Assembly (NCBI RefSeq): GCF_013283795.1
Contig: NZ_JABSOD010000001.1
Coordinates: 252,009-316,008, forward strand
Length of the DNA stretch: 64,000 bases
From: Rheinheimera lutimaris
GTDB taxonomy: Bacteria; Pseudomonadota; Gammaproteobacteria; Enterobacterales; Alteromonadaceae
Direction of reading: 5' to 3'
Part shown: one piece after another, positions 9,341 through 19,333 of the stretch
How positions within the stretch are numbered: position 1 is the first letter of the stretch
Layout of the letters: the number at the start of each line of letters is the position of its first letter
Program-made: the position numbers and the translations under genes
The notes under the pieces: generated by a model
What the model saw: only the letters and a program-made list of their open reading frames with translations
What the model was told of the DNA's origin: nothing
Database searches by the model: none

Positions 9341-10357
9341 TTATTCTTGTGCTGTCATGCAGGCAGCAACAGAATCACGCTCAACCAGGTTAGGAATAAA
9401 CAAATGCGTGCGGTGCAGCGCATCGTCTTTTTCGGCGCTCAGTTCAATCGCCAGTTTAGTCGCATAAGCGGCCATTTCTTCCACCGGGTAATGCATGGTG
9501 GTTAACCGTGGCCGGCAGGCACGGCTGACAATTAAGTCATCAAAACCAATCACTGAAACGTCTTGCGGCACCTGCAGCCCGGCAGCATACAGCGCATGAA
9601 TAGCGCCGATAGCCATTAAGTCGTTATAAGCCAACAGTGCGGTAAACTTTACGCCTTTGGCCAGCAAAGCATTCACCGCCTGCTCGCCGCCTTCAATATT
9701 AGCGGTCGATTCTTCCACCGCCTGTTCGGCCAGTGTTATACCGGCCTGCTTTAACGATTTACGGATGCCCTGTAGGCGAAACTCCGGATCGCCGTTTTGA
9801 TAAATACTGGTCACTACTGCAAATTGGCGGTGACCTTTTTGCAGCAGATGATCTGTTGCCTGGCAAGCGCCGGCAACGTTATCCAACCAGACGCAGCGAT
9901 GCGCCAGGCTGGGAATATAGCGGTTAATTAACACCAGGCCCGGAATTTCCGCCGCCAGTTTCAGCAGGGTTTTCTCGTCTGAGTATTCGCTGTGCAAAAT
10001 AATGGCACGGCAATTGTGATCGCGCAGCGAATCTATTGCTTCAAGCTCAGATTTGGTTTCATACAAGGAGTTGCTCATCAGCAGTTTGTAGTCGCTTTCA
10101 CGGGCAGCTTTTTCTACTCCACTGGCCAGACTGCCAAAAAACGGCATCGACAGTTTAGGCGTTACCACCCCCAACGTGTTGGTGGTTTTACTGACCAGCG
10201 CCCGTGCATTGCTGTTTGGCCGGTAACCTAACTCGGCAATCACTTTTTTAACGCGCGCACGGCATGCATCGCCAACCTGATGGCCGTCGTGGATCACCCG
10301 CGATACCGTTGCTATCGACACCCCTGCTACTCTGGCTACGTCTTTAATGGTTACCAT
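9341..10357 (-). CDS. LacI/GalR-family transcriptional repressor
   Basis: 338 residues with a canonical LacI-family N-terminal HTH (TIKDVARVAGVSIATVSRVI), hinge (NSNARALVSK) and periplasmic-binding-like effector domain (IPGLVLINR, VIGFDDLIVSRACRPRLTT). It is the last gene of the galactoside locus, 34 bases after the MFS gene, so it is probably the local galactose or galactoside-responsive repressor. The likely target is the palindrome at 26411-26422 upstream of the receptor gene. It resembles E. coli GalR in type, but assignment to galR is inference. Confidence 0.92.
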   Translation of the reverse strand: MVTIKDVARVAGVSIATVSRVIHDGHQVGDACRARVKKVIAELGYRPNSNARALVSKTTNTLGVVTPKLSMPFFGSLASGVEKAARESDYKLLMSNSLYETKSELEAIDSLRDHNCRAIILHSEYSDEKTLLKLAAEIPGLVLINRYIPSLAHRCVWLDNVAGACQATDHLLQKGHRQFAVVTSIYQNGDPEFRLQGIRKSLKQAGITLAEQAVEESTANIEGGEQAVNALLAKGVKFTALLAYNDLMAIGAIHALYAAGLQVPQDVSVIGFDDLIVSRACRPRLTTMHYPVEEMAAYATKLAIELSAEKDDALHRTHLFIPNLVERDSVAACMTAQE

Positions 10358-10391
10358 AAATACCGTTCTGCTCTGTAAAACATCATTAGTG

Positions 10392-11819
10392 TTATTGTTG
10401 GTTATGTTGTAACAGTAACTGCCGGCTGATTTGTTGGCTGCGGGCTGTTGTCAGTCGGTAATAGCGTAAGCAAATCAGAGACAGTAAACTAAACAACACA
10501 GTACCGAAACACAAGATCAGCCGCATGGCAAAAATGCTCTGCGGCGGTTGTGCACCGCCAAGCCCGGCGTCAAAGCCAATCAGATTCAGGCTAAGCCCGG
10601 CCAACAGCAGCGCCAGTGCCACACTGATACTGCTCACCCAATTATGCAGCGCAACAAACAGCCCTTCGCGCCGCTCGCCGTGCAGTAATTCATCTTCATC
10701 ACAGACATCGGCCAGCATAGACGGCAGCAGCATAGTCATGGCTGTCCATATGGCTGTGCAAAACACTGCGTCCAACAACAACCACCAACCGCTGCCCGGC
10801 GTAAAAATAAACCATTTTAAGCCGCCGCCGAACACTGTTAACCAGTAAATTAATGCCAGCGCCCGCACTTTGCCATAACGTGACGACAAGCGCACCAGCC
10901 AGGGCACGGTAGCAAAACCCAGCGCCGCGTAAGCTACCGACAGGACTCCCTTCCATATCGCACCTTCAGCAATATTGCCGTCAAACATAAAATACACCAG
11001 CAAGTAGTAATCCATACCGGCGCTGTAGGCTCCGCCACCTAACTGCAATAATGTCAGCAACAACAACACCCGCAGTGAGCGGTTCGCCCCCAGCGTGGTC
11101 AGGCTGTGGCGCAAACCTGCATGCGGTAACAACGGAGCCGGCCGTGGTGCGCGCTCGCGACTGTAAATAGCAGCCAGAGAGCCAAGCAAGCCAAGAATAA
11201 AAACTGCCACGCCCCAGCCAACATAGCGAATACCGATAAACACACTGCTGAACAGCGCCAGTTGCGCCAGCGGAAACAACCACTGATACAACAGCGAGCC
11301 GAGCTTTAAAAAATAGGTGGTAAAACCCATAATTTCGGTGCGCTGATGATAATCAGGGCTCATTTCATAGGCCAGACAGGTCATTGGCACCGCAACAAAG
11401 GTGGCGGCAATGTAAAAAGCTAACGACCAAAGCACAAAGTACGACAGTTGCGCCGTTTCACTCCAGTGGGCAGGCACCATCCAGATCAAACCAAAACACA
11501 GACAACTGAGCCAGGAGGCGATAAAAATAAAAGGCCGGCGCCGGCCAAAGCGGCTTTGACTGTGATCAGATAAATGGCCAACCCAGGGCCCAAGCACTGT
11601 ACCCAGCAGCACCGGCAGGGTCAATGCCAGGCCGAGTAAAAAAGGGTCAACCCCCAGTGTCATTTGGTAAAACGGTATCGCCAGCACATTCACGCTTTGT
11701 GCGGCAAAAAACATGGCAAAAAAGCCTGCTCCCAATGCAAGGCGCTGGCCGGTACCAATATTAACCCTTTGCGACTTTACAGCAGGCTGAGCAATTGGCG
11801 ATTGTTGCTGCAGCGCCAT
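10392..11819 (-). CDS. MFS sugar symporter, glycoside-pentoside-hexuronide (MFS_2) type
   Basis: 475 residues with about 12 hydrophobic spans, the DHSQSRFGRRRPFI loop between spans 2 and 3 and other features of GPH/sucrose-type symporters. The start is the ATG at 11819, with AAGGA 5 bases upstream; an upstream in-frame start at 11846 has no ribosome site. The gene follows the clan-A glycosidase after 97 bases and has its own promoter-like sequence. It probably imports a galactose-containing di- or oligosaccharide across the inner membrane, complementing the monosaccharide symporter. The substrate is inferred from context. Confidence 0.85.
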   Translation of the reverse strand: MALQQQSPIAQPAVKSQRVNIGTGQRLALGAGFFAMFFAAQSVNVLAIPFYQMTLGVDPFLLGLALTLPVLLGTVLGPWVGHLSDHSQSRFGRRRPFIFIASWLSCLCFGLIWMVPAHWSETAQLSYFVLWSLAFYIAATFVAVPMTCLAYEMSPDYHQRTEIMGFTTYFLKLGSLLYQWLFPLAQLALFSSVFIGIRYVGWGVAVFILGLLGSLAAIYSRERAPRPAPLLPHAGLRHSLTTLGANRSLRVLLLLTLLQLGGGAYSAGMDYYLLVYFMFDGNIAEGAIWKGVLSVAYAALGFATVPWLVRLSSRYGKVRALALIYWLTVFGGGLKWFIFTPGSGWWLLLDAVFCTAIWTAMTMLLPSMLADVCDEDELLHGERREGLFVALHNWVSSISVALALLLAGLSLNLIGFDAGLGGAQPPQSIFAMRLILCFGTVLFSLLSLICLRYYRLTTARSQQISRQLLLQHNQQ

Positions 11820-11853
11820 AAAGTTCCTTAATGCAGTCGGTAACAAAGCGGTA

Positions 11854-11882
11854 ATTATAGGGCGGCTGCCGGATCACAGCAA
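11854..11882 (-). promoter_or_regulatory. Probable sigma-70 promoter for the MFS-repressor pair
   Basis: On the minus strand TTGCTG (11882-11877), a 17-base spacer and TATAAT (11859-11854) form a good -35/-10 pair, 35 bases before the MFS start. The transporter and repressor could therefore be expressed apart from the long upstream operon. Confidence 0.55.
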
Positions 11883-11916
11883 CAACGCCCTAAAAGCAGA
11901 TTTTAACGCTGCTTGC

Positions 11917-14490
11917 TCAGCGCTTAATTAAACTGACTTCTGCCAATTCAACCGCATGCCAGCCGCCAAGTGCGCCAGCACCATAAGCGCCGGTGTTAAA
12001 GCGCAATTGCACTCCTTGTAGCTGGCGTAAATCGCTGTTTTTCGGCCAGGCCTGCCCCGCTTGTGCGGCAGGTAACAATGCCGGCATAAACATCGGAAAC
12101 GCCTGCGGCATCGCCGTTGCGGTGCTACGTAACGTGCTTAGCGGCAGCAGCAAATATTGCCACTCGGTGCTTACGTTAAGCTCAGCACCAAAGGCCAGGC
12201 CATCGGCATCCAGCAGCGCCAGTTCAATTTGCTCGCTTTGCTTTACTGCGCGTATTTTTATTGCCAGGGTGTTGTACCCGGCTAAATCACGCTGTTGCAG
12301 GCTGTTATCCGGCGCTGGTGTGGTGCGCAGCAGCAGTTCCGGCGCACCGGCTTGTAAATCTTCTATCGCCAGCCGTAGTGCCAGGCCTTTGCCTTGCTGG
12401 CCACTAACCAGATCCTGCCGTACCCTCTCGTCTTTCGGGTACAGGTTATTATGTCGGTCCAGCGTGGCATCAAACAGCGCTACCGGTGCATTAGGGTGCT
12501 GCAGCTGCAGGTTCCAGTACGGCATCGCCGGTACAAAGTCCCATTGCTGTGCAGAGCCCCGGCTGCTACCGGGAAATGTAACCTGCTGCTGTGGCGTAGT
12601 AACCGTTACTGCGTATTCCAGCAGGCCGCTTTGTTGCCAGACCGGTGTTTTCGGCAGGGCTACCCGGTAAATACCACCGGCAGCAGCTTGCATTGGCAAG
12701 GCAGTAAAATTACGGTGGCCGACATAGCGCAGCATCAGCTCGACCTTTTCCGGTGCTTCATTTGCACCTAACTGCAGGCTGAACTGAATATCGTCGCTCA
12801 GGCTGGCCTGGCGCTGTGGCTGATGGTACACACTTAGCTCTGAGGTCGCTGTTTTTGGCAATAAATAGCTCAGCTTGCTATCAACCTGCTTTAGCTGTGA
12901 TGGCTGTTTAGCCAGCAAATAAATGCCCGGCGTTAAGCTTACCGTGCCGTTTTTGGCCTGAGTACTGAGGTTGTTACCGTCGTTAAGGCCTTTAACGTAA
13001 AAACGCTGACCTAAATCGGCCAGTTGCAGGCTTAACTGTTGTTGATTGTGATACAACCTGGCCACTTCGCGCTGCAGGCTGGCACTTTGATGCGGGTCCT
13101 GCAGTGGCTGTAAATCCGGATACAGCTCCAGTTGCCATAAACCATCGGCGCGTTTGTCTAAAAAGTAAGCACCGCTGCCACTGTACTGCGCCACTACAGA
13201 GCTGCCGACACCAGCAATTTGCTGCAGTTTTTTGCTGTTTTCCGGCTTGGCTTGATTACTGTTGCTGTAGATAAACTTGTCATCAGTATTCAGCAGACTA
13301 AGATTAGCAGCGTAATCTAAACTGACACCGCCAAACTGATTGCTGGCGGGGTAATCACCGCTGTCTTGCGCCCGTGGCAAACGCCGAAAGGCCTCAGCCG
13401 CTATCATTAAGCTGATGGCTTTGCCAGGTGTATACAACAGGTTAAGAAAATGCGTGTTGTAATCTGAATTGGTATGCGCCATCGCTGCCGGATCATAAGC
13501 AAACTGGGTTGCCCACTGAAATCCGGCCGCACGGAAACTACGCGCCATAGCCGGGTACATTACCGTGCTGGCAACGTCTGCCGCGTCAAACTCATACACC
13601 ATTTTTGCTTTGCTGCTACAAGCACTGATGGCAGTAAAAGGGTTGGTATAGCGCGCTACTGCCGGCAGCATATTGGCCAGAATAGTATGGTTTTTTACCA
13701 AACCGGTCGGGTACCACTGATAGGCTACGCCATCTATACTGCTGTTGCACAGCGCCGTGGCAAAGGCTTGATCATTACCCTGCTCGCTGGTGTTATAAAA
13801 CAGCGGTTTGGTTACCCCGGCCGCGCGCACGGTGGCAATTAATTTTTCAATATAGGCTGCACTTTGTGCCGCCGGTGTCTCATGTTTCGGCTCGTTAAAC
13901 AGCTCGAAAGCGATAACGGTTGGATCATCGGCATAACTGACACCGGTGTAGGGATTTATATGCGTCAGAACTTGAGTCAGGTAGTTTTGCTGCGCCGCTA
14001 TCGCTTTGGTCGATTGGTTCATTTGCGACTTAGTAAACAGGGTGGCAAAGCTTTGCTCGTCCGGGTCGGGTTCAGGATAACCGCTGCCCCACCAGCCAAT
14101 CGGCGTAATAATGGCTTTAATATTATGCTGCCTGAGCTTAAACAGCAGATAGTCAAACAACGCCAGATGCTCGTTTTGCAGCAGGTTGCCGTCAACATCG
14201 GCTAACTGGCGATCCCACAGGTGAATACGATAGGCGTCCAGACCTAATCTGGCAATGTGCGCCACATCCATATCTATCGCCTGTTTGTGATCAACACCCA
14301 GGCGCGCCAATGCGCGATAACCGTAAGCAAAGGGCGCACTGTAATTTACGCCGAACAGAGCAACCTCTTCTCCCTGCCTCGCGCCGTTTTGCCAGTGCAT
14401 TACGCCATCGGTTACCGCCACGGTATCCGCCTGAACTGCGCTATGTAACAGCGCGGCCAGTACTGTAGTAATTAAACTGATTTTTCTCAT
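11917..14490 (-). CDS. Secreted clan GH-A glycoside hydrolase, family not assigned
   Basis: 857 residues with a Sec signal peptide (MRKISLITTVLAALLHSAVQA). The first half is a TIM-barrel of GH5/GH-A type: acid/base Glu200 in AFELFNEPKH and probable nucleophile Glu300 in MVYEFDAAD, about 100 residues apart. The second half (about 400-857) is beta-rich, probably carbohydrate-binding or Ig-like domains. The ATG at 14490 has AGGAG 8 bases upstream. It lies 17 bases after the sodium symporter gene in the galactoside operon, so it probably releases galactose or galacto-oligosaccharides from a polymer in the periplasm or outside. I do not recognise a named family, and the specificity is unknown. Confidence 0.75.
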   Translation of the reverse strand: MRKISLITTVLAALLHSAVQADTVAVTDGVMHWQNGARQGEEVALFGVNYSAPFAYGYRALARLGVDHKQAIDMDVAHIARLGLDAYRIHLWDRQLADVDGNLLQNEHLALFDYLLFKLRQHNIKAIITPIGWWGSGYPEPDPDEQSFATLFTKSQMNQSTKAIAAQQNYLTQVLTHINPYTGVSYADDPTVIAFELFNEPKHETPAAQSAAYIEKLIATVRAAGVTKPLFYNTSEQGNDQAFATALCNSSIDGVAYQWYPTGLVKNHTILANMLPAVARYTNPFTAISACSSKAKMVYEFDAADVASTVMYPAMARSFRAAGFQWATQFAYDPAAMAHTNSDYNTHFLNLLYTPGKAISLMIAAEAFRRLPRAQDSGDYPASNQFGGVSLDYAANLSLLNTDDKFIYSNSNQAKPENSKKLQQIAGVGSSVVAQYSGSGAYFLDKRADGLWQLELYPDLQPLQDPHQSASLQREVARLYHNQQQLSLQLADLGQRFYVKGLNDGNNLSTQAKNGTVSLTPGIYLLAKQPSQLKQVDSKLSYLLPKTATSELSVYHQPQRQASLSDDIQFSLQLGANEAPEKVELMLRYVGHRNFTALPMQAAAGGIYRVALPKTPVWQQSGLLEYAVTVTTPQQQVTFPGSSRGSAQQWDFVPAMPYWNLQLQHPNAPVALFDATLDRHNNLYPKDERVRQDLVSGQQGKGLALRLAIEDLQAGAPELLLRTTPAPDNSLQQRDLAGYNTLAIKIRAVKQSEQIELALLDADGLAFGAELNVSTEWQYLLLPLSTLRSTATAMPQAFPMFMPALLPAAQAGQAWPKNSDLRQLQGVQLRFNTGAYGAGALGGWHAVELAEVSLIKR

Positions 14491-14507
14491 TGTTATGGCT
14501 CCTGTTG

Positions 14508-16070
14508 TTACCACCAGGCAGCGTAAAACGCCACCAGGATCAGGCTGACAATAGCAGCCGACAAGTTAAAGCTGCTGCGGGTACTAAACTGAATATCGTC
14601 CAGCTGCACCGCATTGGGCTGCTCGCCCTGGTTTTGATACAGCGATATCGCTATTGCCAGCAACAGACAGCTGATAAACACCAGCCCGACCCTGTCCATA
14701 AACGGCAGCTCAGGCCAGAACAATTTAAATAACAGCGATAACACTGCACTGCCGATAGCCGCCAGCAAGGCCGCCAGCGGTGTAGTACGGCGCCAGAACA
14801 TACCCAGCATAAACAGCACCACTATGCCCGGCGTAAAGAAGCCGGTAAATTCCTGAATATACTGATACGCCTGATCAAATTCGCCCAACAGCGGTTTAGC
14901 CGTCATCAGGGCTACAGCCAGTGCCAGCAGGCTGACGGCACGGCCAACAAATACATAGTGCTTTTGGCTTTTCGCCGGTTTTAACTGCGAATAAATGTCC
15001 ATGGTAAAAATGGTGGCAATGCTGTTAGTCATCGACGCCAGGCTGGATAAAATAGCGGCCACTAACGCAGCAAAAATCAGCCCTTTAATGCCGGATGGCA
15101 TCATACTCATTAGCTGCGGATAGGCCTGATCCGGTTTATCCAGCGCCGGCAGTAATAAGGTAGCGGCAATGCCCGGCAGTACCACAATAACCGGCATTAA
15201 CAGCTTTAAAAACGCGGCAAAGGCGATGCCTTTTTGCGCTTCGGCCAGATCTTTCGCCGCCAGAGTACGCTGAATAATATATTGGTTAAAGCCCCAGTAA
15301 CTCAGGTTCATTACCCACATGCCGCCAATCAGCACAGAAATACCGGGCAGGCTGATATAATGCGGGTTGTCCGGCGTTAAAATCATATCGAACTTGTCCG
15401 GCGCTTCGCTCATTAAGCGGCTGAAACCAGACCAGATACCGTTGCCATCACCCAGCGCCTGCAGCGACATATAAGATAAAAACAGGCCACCGGCTACCAA
15501 CAGCACCACCTGAATAATATCGGTAAAGGCCACTGCTTTTAAGCCGCCGTACAGTGAGTACGCTACCGACAAACCCGCCAGCAATAACATGCTGTTAGTT
15601 AAGCTAACACCGGTTACCGTGTTAATCGCCAGTGCCCCCAGCCATAGCACAGCAGTCAGGTTTACAAACACATACACCGCCAGCCAAAACAGTGCCATAG
15701 TAGTGCGCACGCGGTTATCAAAGCGCTGCTGTAAAAACTGCGGCATGGTGTAAATTTTGCGTTTTAAGAAAATGGGTAAAAAGTATTTACCGACAATAAT
15801 CAGCGTAATAGCGCCCATCCATTCATAAGATGCGATGGCCAAACCAATAGCGTAGCCGGAACCGGACATCCCGATAATCTGTTCGGCAGAAATATTAGCC
15901 GCAATTAGAGATGCACCTATTGCCCACCAGGGCAGGCTGTTTCCGGCCAGAAAGTAGTCGTTGGTGTCTTTACTGTGGCCGGCTTTCTCGCGTGATACGG
16001 CATAAGCTATTAACAACAGCCCAAGCACATAACAGACCAGTATGGTCAGGTCTAAGTTGGTTAATGTCAT
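14508..16070 (-). CDS. Sodium/galactose symporter (SSS family, vSGLT-like)
   Basis: 520 residues, about 14 membrane spans. Long stretches match the Vibrio SGLT structure protein as I recall it: DYFLAGNSLPWWAIGASLIA, the AANISAEQIIGMSGSGYAIG helix that forms the sodium and sugar sites, YWGFNQYIIQRTLAAKDLAE and SSLASMTNSIATIFTMDIY. It should import galactose or glucose with sodium. I use the ATG at 16070 because AGGA lies 9 bases upstream; the in-frame ATG at 16106 lacks a ribosome site. It sits between galM and the glycosidase gene, supplying galactose to the Leloir enzymes. Confidence 0.93.
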   Translation of the reverse strand: MTLTNLDLTILVCYVLGLLLIAYAVSREKAGHSKDTNDYFLAGNSLPWWAIGASLIAANISAEQIIGMSGSGYAIGLAIASYEWMGAITLIIVGKYFLPIFLKRKIYTMPQFLQQRFDNRVRTTMALFWLAVYVFVNLTAVLWLGALAINTVTGVSLTNSMLLLAGLSVAYSLYGGLKAVAFTDIIQVVLLVAGGLFLSYMSLQALGDGNGIWSGFSRLMSEAPDKFDMILTPDNPHYISLPGISVLIGGMWVMNLSYWGFNQYIIQRTLAAKDLAEAQKGIAFAAFLKLLMPVIVVLPGIAATLLLPALDKPDQAYPQLMSMMPSGIKGLIFAALVAAILSSLASMTNSIATIFTMDIYSQLKPAKSQKHYVFVGRAVSLLALAVALMTAKPLLGEFDQAYQYIQEFTGFFTPGIVVLFMLGMFWRRTTPLAALLAAIGSAVLSLLFKLFWPELPFMDRVGLVFISCLLLAIAISLYQNQGEQPNAVQLDDIQFSTRSSFNLSAAIVSLILVAFYAAWW

Positions 16071-16126
16071 AATGGTTCTTCCTGCTATCCTGTCAAAGCC
16101 AGCCATGGGGCCGGAATATTTTTATA

Positions 16127-17107
16127 TTATTGAAAACTGTAAATAATTTCCTGCACGTACCAGTCGCCCTGCGCCAGCACTGCCGACGGGAAACCACTTT
16201 GGTTCGGTGCATCCGGCCAGTTTTGCGCTTCCAGACACAAGCCCTGACGTGGTGAAAAAGGCGCCGCCAGAAAATTGCCACTGTAAAGCTGTATGCCGGG
16301 CTGAGTGCTGTGTACCGTTAATGTCAGGCCGCTTTGGCCTGAATGCAGTTGCGCCTGCTGATGCAGCGCGTTATAAGGCTGAGCCGCAGTAACAAAACAA
16401 TGGTCAAAACCCGATGCCTGCTGCAGCTGTATATCACCCTGCGCTAAAGCATCAGCGATAGTGCGCGGACTTAGAAAATCAAAGGCGCTGCCGGTTACGG
16501 CGTGCAACTGGCCGGTGGGAATACTGCTGCTGTCGGTAGGTAAATAATGCCCGGCGTTAAGCTGCAACTGATGATTCTCAATGCTGCTGCCGTCGGTATT
16601 AAGGTTAAAGTAGCAATGGTTAGTCAGATTGATCAGCGTGTCTTTATCGGCCCGGGCGCGAAAACGCATGCTGATAGCACCATCTTGTACTGTAATTTCT
16701 TGCCATACCTCTAACCGCCCGGGAAAGCCCTGCTCGCCGTCGGCGGCGCAGTAATACAGCTCAGCACTGTTTTTTGCCAGTTGCAGCACTTGCCAGGCTG
16801 CACGGTTAAACCCTATGCTGCCGCCGTGCAAACAATGGCTGGCGTTATTCACATTCAGTGTCAGCTGCTGGCCATTTAACTGGCAACGGCCATTAGCAAT
16901 GCGGTTGGCAAAACGGCCGATGCTGGCGCCAAGATAAAAACTGTCGTGCAAAAACAGCTCTGGTGCCGCATAGCCCAGGGTTACCTGATGCCCGTCTACC
17001 CGAATGGCGCTGATGGTGGCGCCAAACGGCAGCAATTCAAGCTCCACGCCTTTGCCATCGGTTAAGTGCAGTGGCGACAGGCTGTTATATTGGCCCGACG
17101 CTGTCAC
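16127..17107 (-). CDS. galM: Aldose 1-epimerase (mutarotase)
   Basis: 326 residues. GalM converts beta- to alpha-galactose, the galactokinase substrate. Visible family motifs are GRFANRIANGR, the catalytic-histidine segments HCLHGG and NLTNHCYFNL, and the catalytic Glu in CLEAQNWPDAPN. The start codon overlaps the galK stop by 4 bases (ATGA), so the two are coupled. It is full length. Confidence 0.95.
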   Translation of the reverse strand: MTASGQYNSLSPLHLTDGKGVELELLPFGATISAIRVDGHQVTLGYAAPELFLHDSFYLGASIGRFANRIANGRCQLNGQQLTLNVNNASHCLHGGSIGFNRAAWQVLQLAKNSAELYYCAADGEQGFPGRLEVWQEITVQDGAISMRFRARADKDTLINLTNHCYFNLNTDGSSIENHQLQLNAGHYLPTDSSSIPTGQLHAVTGSAFDFLSPRTIADALAQGDIQLQQASGFDHCFVTAAQPYNALHQQAQLHSGQSGLTLTVHSTQPGIQLYSGNFLAAPFSPRQGLCLEAQNWPDAPNQSGFPSAVLAQGDWYVQEIIYSFQ

Positions 17108-18258
17108 AGCAATACCTGCTCAGCACCCTGGCTTGGCGTACAAACAAACACATCGGCAACCAAACCGGTTTTCGCCGGATACTCTGCCGCTACAGTGGCT
17201 GTTACCGCCTCAACCATCGCCTGCGGCACCAGCGCTACCACGCAGCCGCCAAAGCCACCGCCGGTCATCCGCACGCCGCCGTTAGTGCCGACAAGGTGGT
17301 TGATCATCGTCACCAGCTCATCTATCGCTGGTACAGTAATTTCGAAATCATCGCGCATTGACTGATGCGACTGCGCCATTAAGCGGCTTAAAGTAGCAAT
17401 GTCATTCTGCGCCAGGGCCACAGCAGCCTGCTCAGTACGCTCATTTTCGCTTACTACATGGCGCGCCCGTTTGGCTACCAGCGGCTCCAGCTTGCTTTGG
17501 CCGGCTAAAAACGCCTGCCAGCTGACATCGCGCAGTGCTTTTACGCCAAAGGCGGCGGCCGCCTGCTCGCACTGTGCGCGGCGGGTGTTGTATTCGCTGT
17601 CTACCAGGCCACGTTTAACATTAGAGTTAATAATCATCACCGCCATACCTGTTGGCAATGGCACCGGCTGTGCAGTTAAGCTGCGGCAATCTATCAGCAA
17701 GGCCTGGCCTTGCCGGCCACAGGCAGAGATCAGCTGGTCCATAATGCCGCAGTTACAGCCAACAAAATGGTTCTCGGCGTGCTGGCCGTTCAGCGCGTTA
17801 TCGCGCGGCGAAATATCAATACCCGCCAGAGTGCAGTACGTTAATCCCAACGCTACCTCAAGTGAAGCAGAAGAGCTTAAACCAACGCCCTGCGGCACAT
17901 TGCCGCCGATGGCCAGATCGCAGCCCTGTAAGTCATAGCCTTGCTGCAGCAGACTGTTGGCTACACCGCGCACATAATTAGCCCACTGCCACTGAGAATG
18001 TTTGGCTATAGGTGCATTTAAACTGAACTCGTCCAACTGCATGCCATAATCCAGCGCCAGCACGCGTACCAGCTTGTCATCACGTTTATTGGCTACCACG
18101 ACAGTGTCGTAATTAATGGCGCAGGGCAGCACAAAACCGTCGTTGTAGTCGGTGTGTTCACCAATTAAATTTACCCGGCCCGGTGCCCGAAACACATAAG
18201 CGGCACTGTGCTGAAACTGCCTGGCGAATGCCTGTTGAACCTGCTGAACTAAACTCAT
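17104..18258 (-). CDS. galK: Galactokinase
   Basis: 384 residues, GHMP kinase fold. It phosphorylates alpha-D-galactose with ATP to galactose-1-phosphate in the Leloir pathway. The sequence shows the galactokinase signature GRVNLIGEHTDYNDGFVLP, the ATP loop GVGLSSSASLEVALG and the C-terminal GGGFGGCVVAL motif. It begins one base after the galT stop and overlaps galM, inside the galE-galT-galK-galM run. Confidence 0.97.
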   Translation of the reverse strand: MSLVQQVQQAFARQFQHSAAYVFRAPGRVNLIGEHTDYNDGFVLPCAINYDTVVVANKRDDKLVRVLALDYGMQLDEFSLNAPIAKHSQWQWANYVRGVANSLLQQGYDLQGCDLAIGGNVPQGVGLSSSASLEVALGLTYCTLAGIDISPRDNALNGQHAENHFVGCNCGIMDQLISACGRQGQALLIDCRSLTAQPVPLPTGMAVMIINSNVKRGLVDSEYNTRRAQCEQAAAAFGVKALRDVSWQAFLAGQSKLEPLVAKRARHVVSENERTEQAAVALAQNDIATLSRLMAQSHQSMRDDFEITVPAIDELVTMINHLVGTNGGVRMTGGGFGGCVVALVPQAMVEAVTATVAAEYPAKTGLVADVFVCTPSQGAEQVLL

Positions 18259-18259
18259 C

Positions 18260-19309
18260 TCAGCCTCTCTGCTGTTGTTTGTAATGTTGATTGCTTAAAG
18301 CCCGCAGCCGCTCTGCCGCTTGTTCCGGTGTCATATCGCGCTGGGTTTCCGACAGCATTTCATAACCCACCATAAACTTTTTAATACTGGCCGAGCGTAG
18401 CAGTGGCGGATAAAAGTGCGCATGAAGCTGCCAGTGTTCGTTACTGTCACCGTTATATGGCGCGCCATGCCAGCCCATTGAGTACGGGAAGGAGCACTGA
18501 AACAGGTTGTCATAACGGATGGTCAACTGTTGCAGAATATCAGCCAGTGCCAGTTGCTCACTGTCAGTAAGCTGCTCCATCCGCACGACATGCCGCTTGG
18601 GCAGCAGCAGAGTTTCAAACGGCCAACTGGCCCAAAACGGCACCACCACCAGAAAGTGTTCGTTTTCTACCACGGTACGCTCGCCGCTTTGCAACTCCTG
18701 GCCGGCATAATGCAACAGCAGGTTTTTGCCATGTTTGGCCAGATAGTCGCGCTGCGCGCTGTCTGCCTTCGCCGGTAACGTAGGTACTGAGCTGGCGGCC
18801 CAAATCTGGCCGTGTGGATGCGGGTTAGAGCAGCCATTAATAGCTCCCTTGTTTTCAAATACCTGCACCCACGTATAGTGCTGAGACAAGTCCCGGTATT
18901 GTGCGATCCAGCATCTCACTACGTCAGCAATTTCACTGACACTCAGCTCAGGCATGGTTTTACTGTGATCTGCCGAATAACAAATGACCCGGCTGGTGCC
19001 GCGTTCAGCTTTCAGTACAAACAAGTCATCATCACTGCGCCGGTAATCCGGGGTGTCCTGCATCAGGGCAGCAAAGTCGTTGGTAAACACATAAGGCTTG
19101 TTATAGGCCGGGTTTACTTCACCGTTAATCCGCGTATTGGTCGGGCACAAAAAGCAACTGCTGTCATAAGAAGGCAACGCCTCGCTACTGACTTCTTCAA
19201 TCTGGCCCTGCCATGGCCGTTTAGCCCGGTGCGGCGATACCAATACCCAGTCGCCGCTTAACGGGTTATAACGGCGGTGCGGATGATCTTTAGCATTAAA
19301 TTCAGACAT
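18260..19309 (-). CDS. galT: UDP-glucose--hexose-1-phosphate uridylyltransferase
   Basis: 349 residues, one more than E. coli GalT. It exchanges UDP between UDP-glucose and galactose-1-phosphate. It has the zinc-binding [10 protein letters not shown] cysteines, the catalytic [10 protein letters not shown] (HPH) motif and the C-terminal [15 protein letters not shown] segment. It lies 24 bases after galE and one base before galK. Confidence 0.97.
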   Translation of the reverse strand: MSEFNAKDHPHRRYNPLSGDWVLVSPHRAKRPWQGQIEEVSSEALPSYDSSCFLCPTNTRINGEVNPAYNKPYVFTNDFAALMQDTPDYRRSDDDLFVLKAERGTSRVICYSADHSKTMPELSVSEIADVVRCWIAQYRDLSQHYTWVQVFENKGAINGCSNPHPHGQIWAASSVPTLPAKADSAQRDYLAKHGKNLLLHYAGQELQSGERTVVENEHFLVVVPFWASWPFETLLLPKRHVVRMEQLTDSEQLALADILQQLTIRYDNLFQCSFPYSMGWHGAPYNGDSNEHWQLHAHFYPPLLRSASIKKFMVGYEMLSETQRDMTPEQAAERLRALSNQHYKQQQRG

Positions 19310-19333
19310 AACGACGTTCCTGCTACTGTGTTA

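Noticed and set aside
11993-12670. 225-codon plus-strand frame opposite the clan-A glycosidase
   Set aside because: Low-complexity Ser/Ala/Cys-rich shadow of the coding strand.
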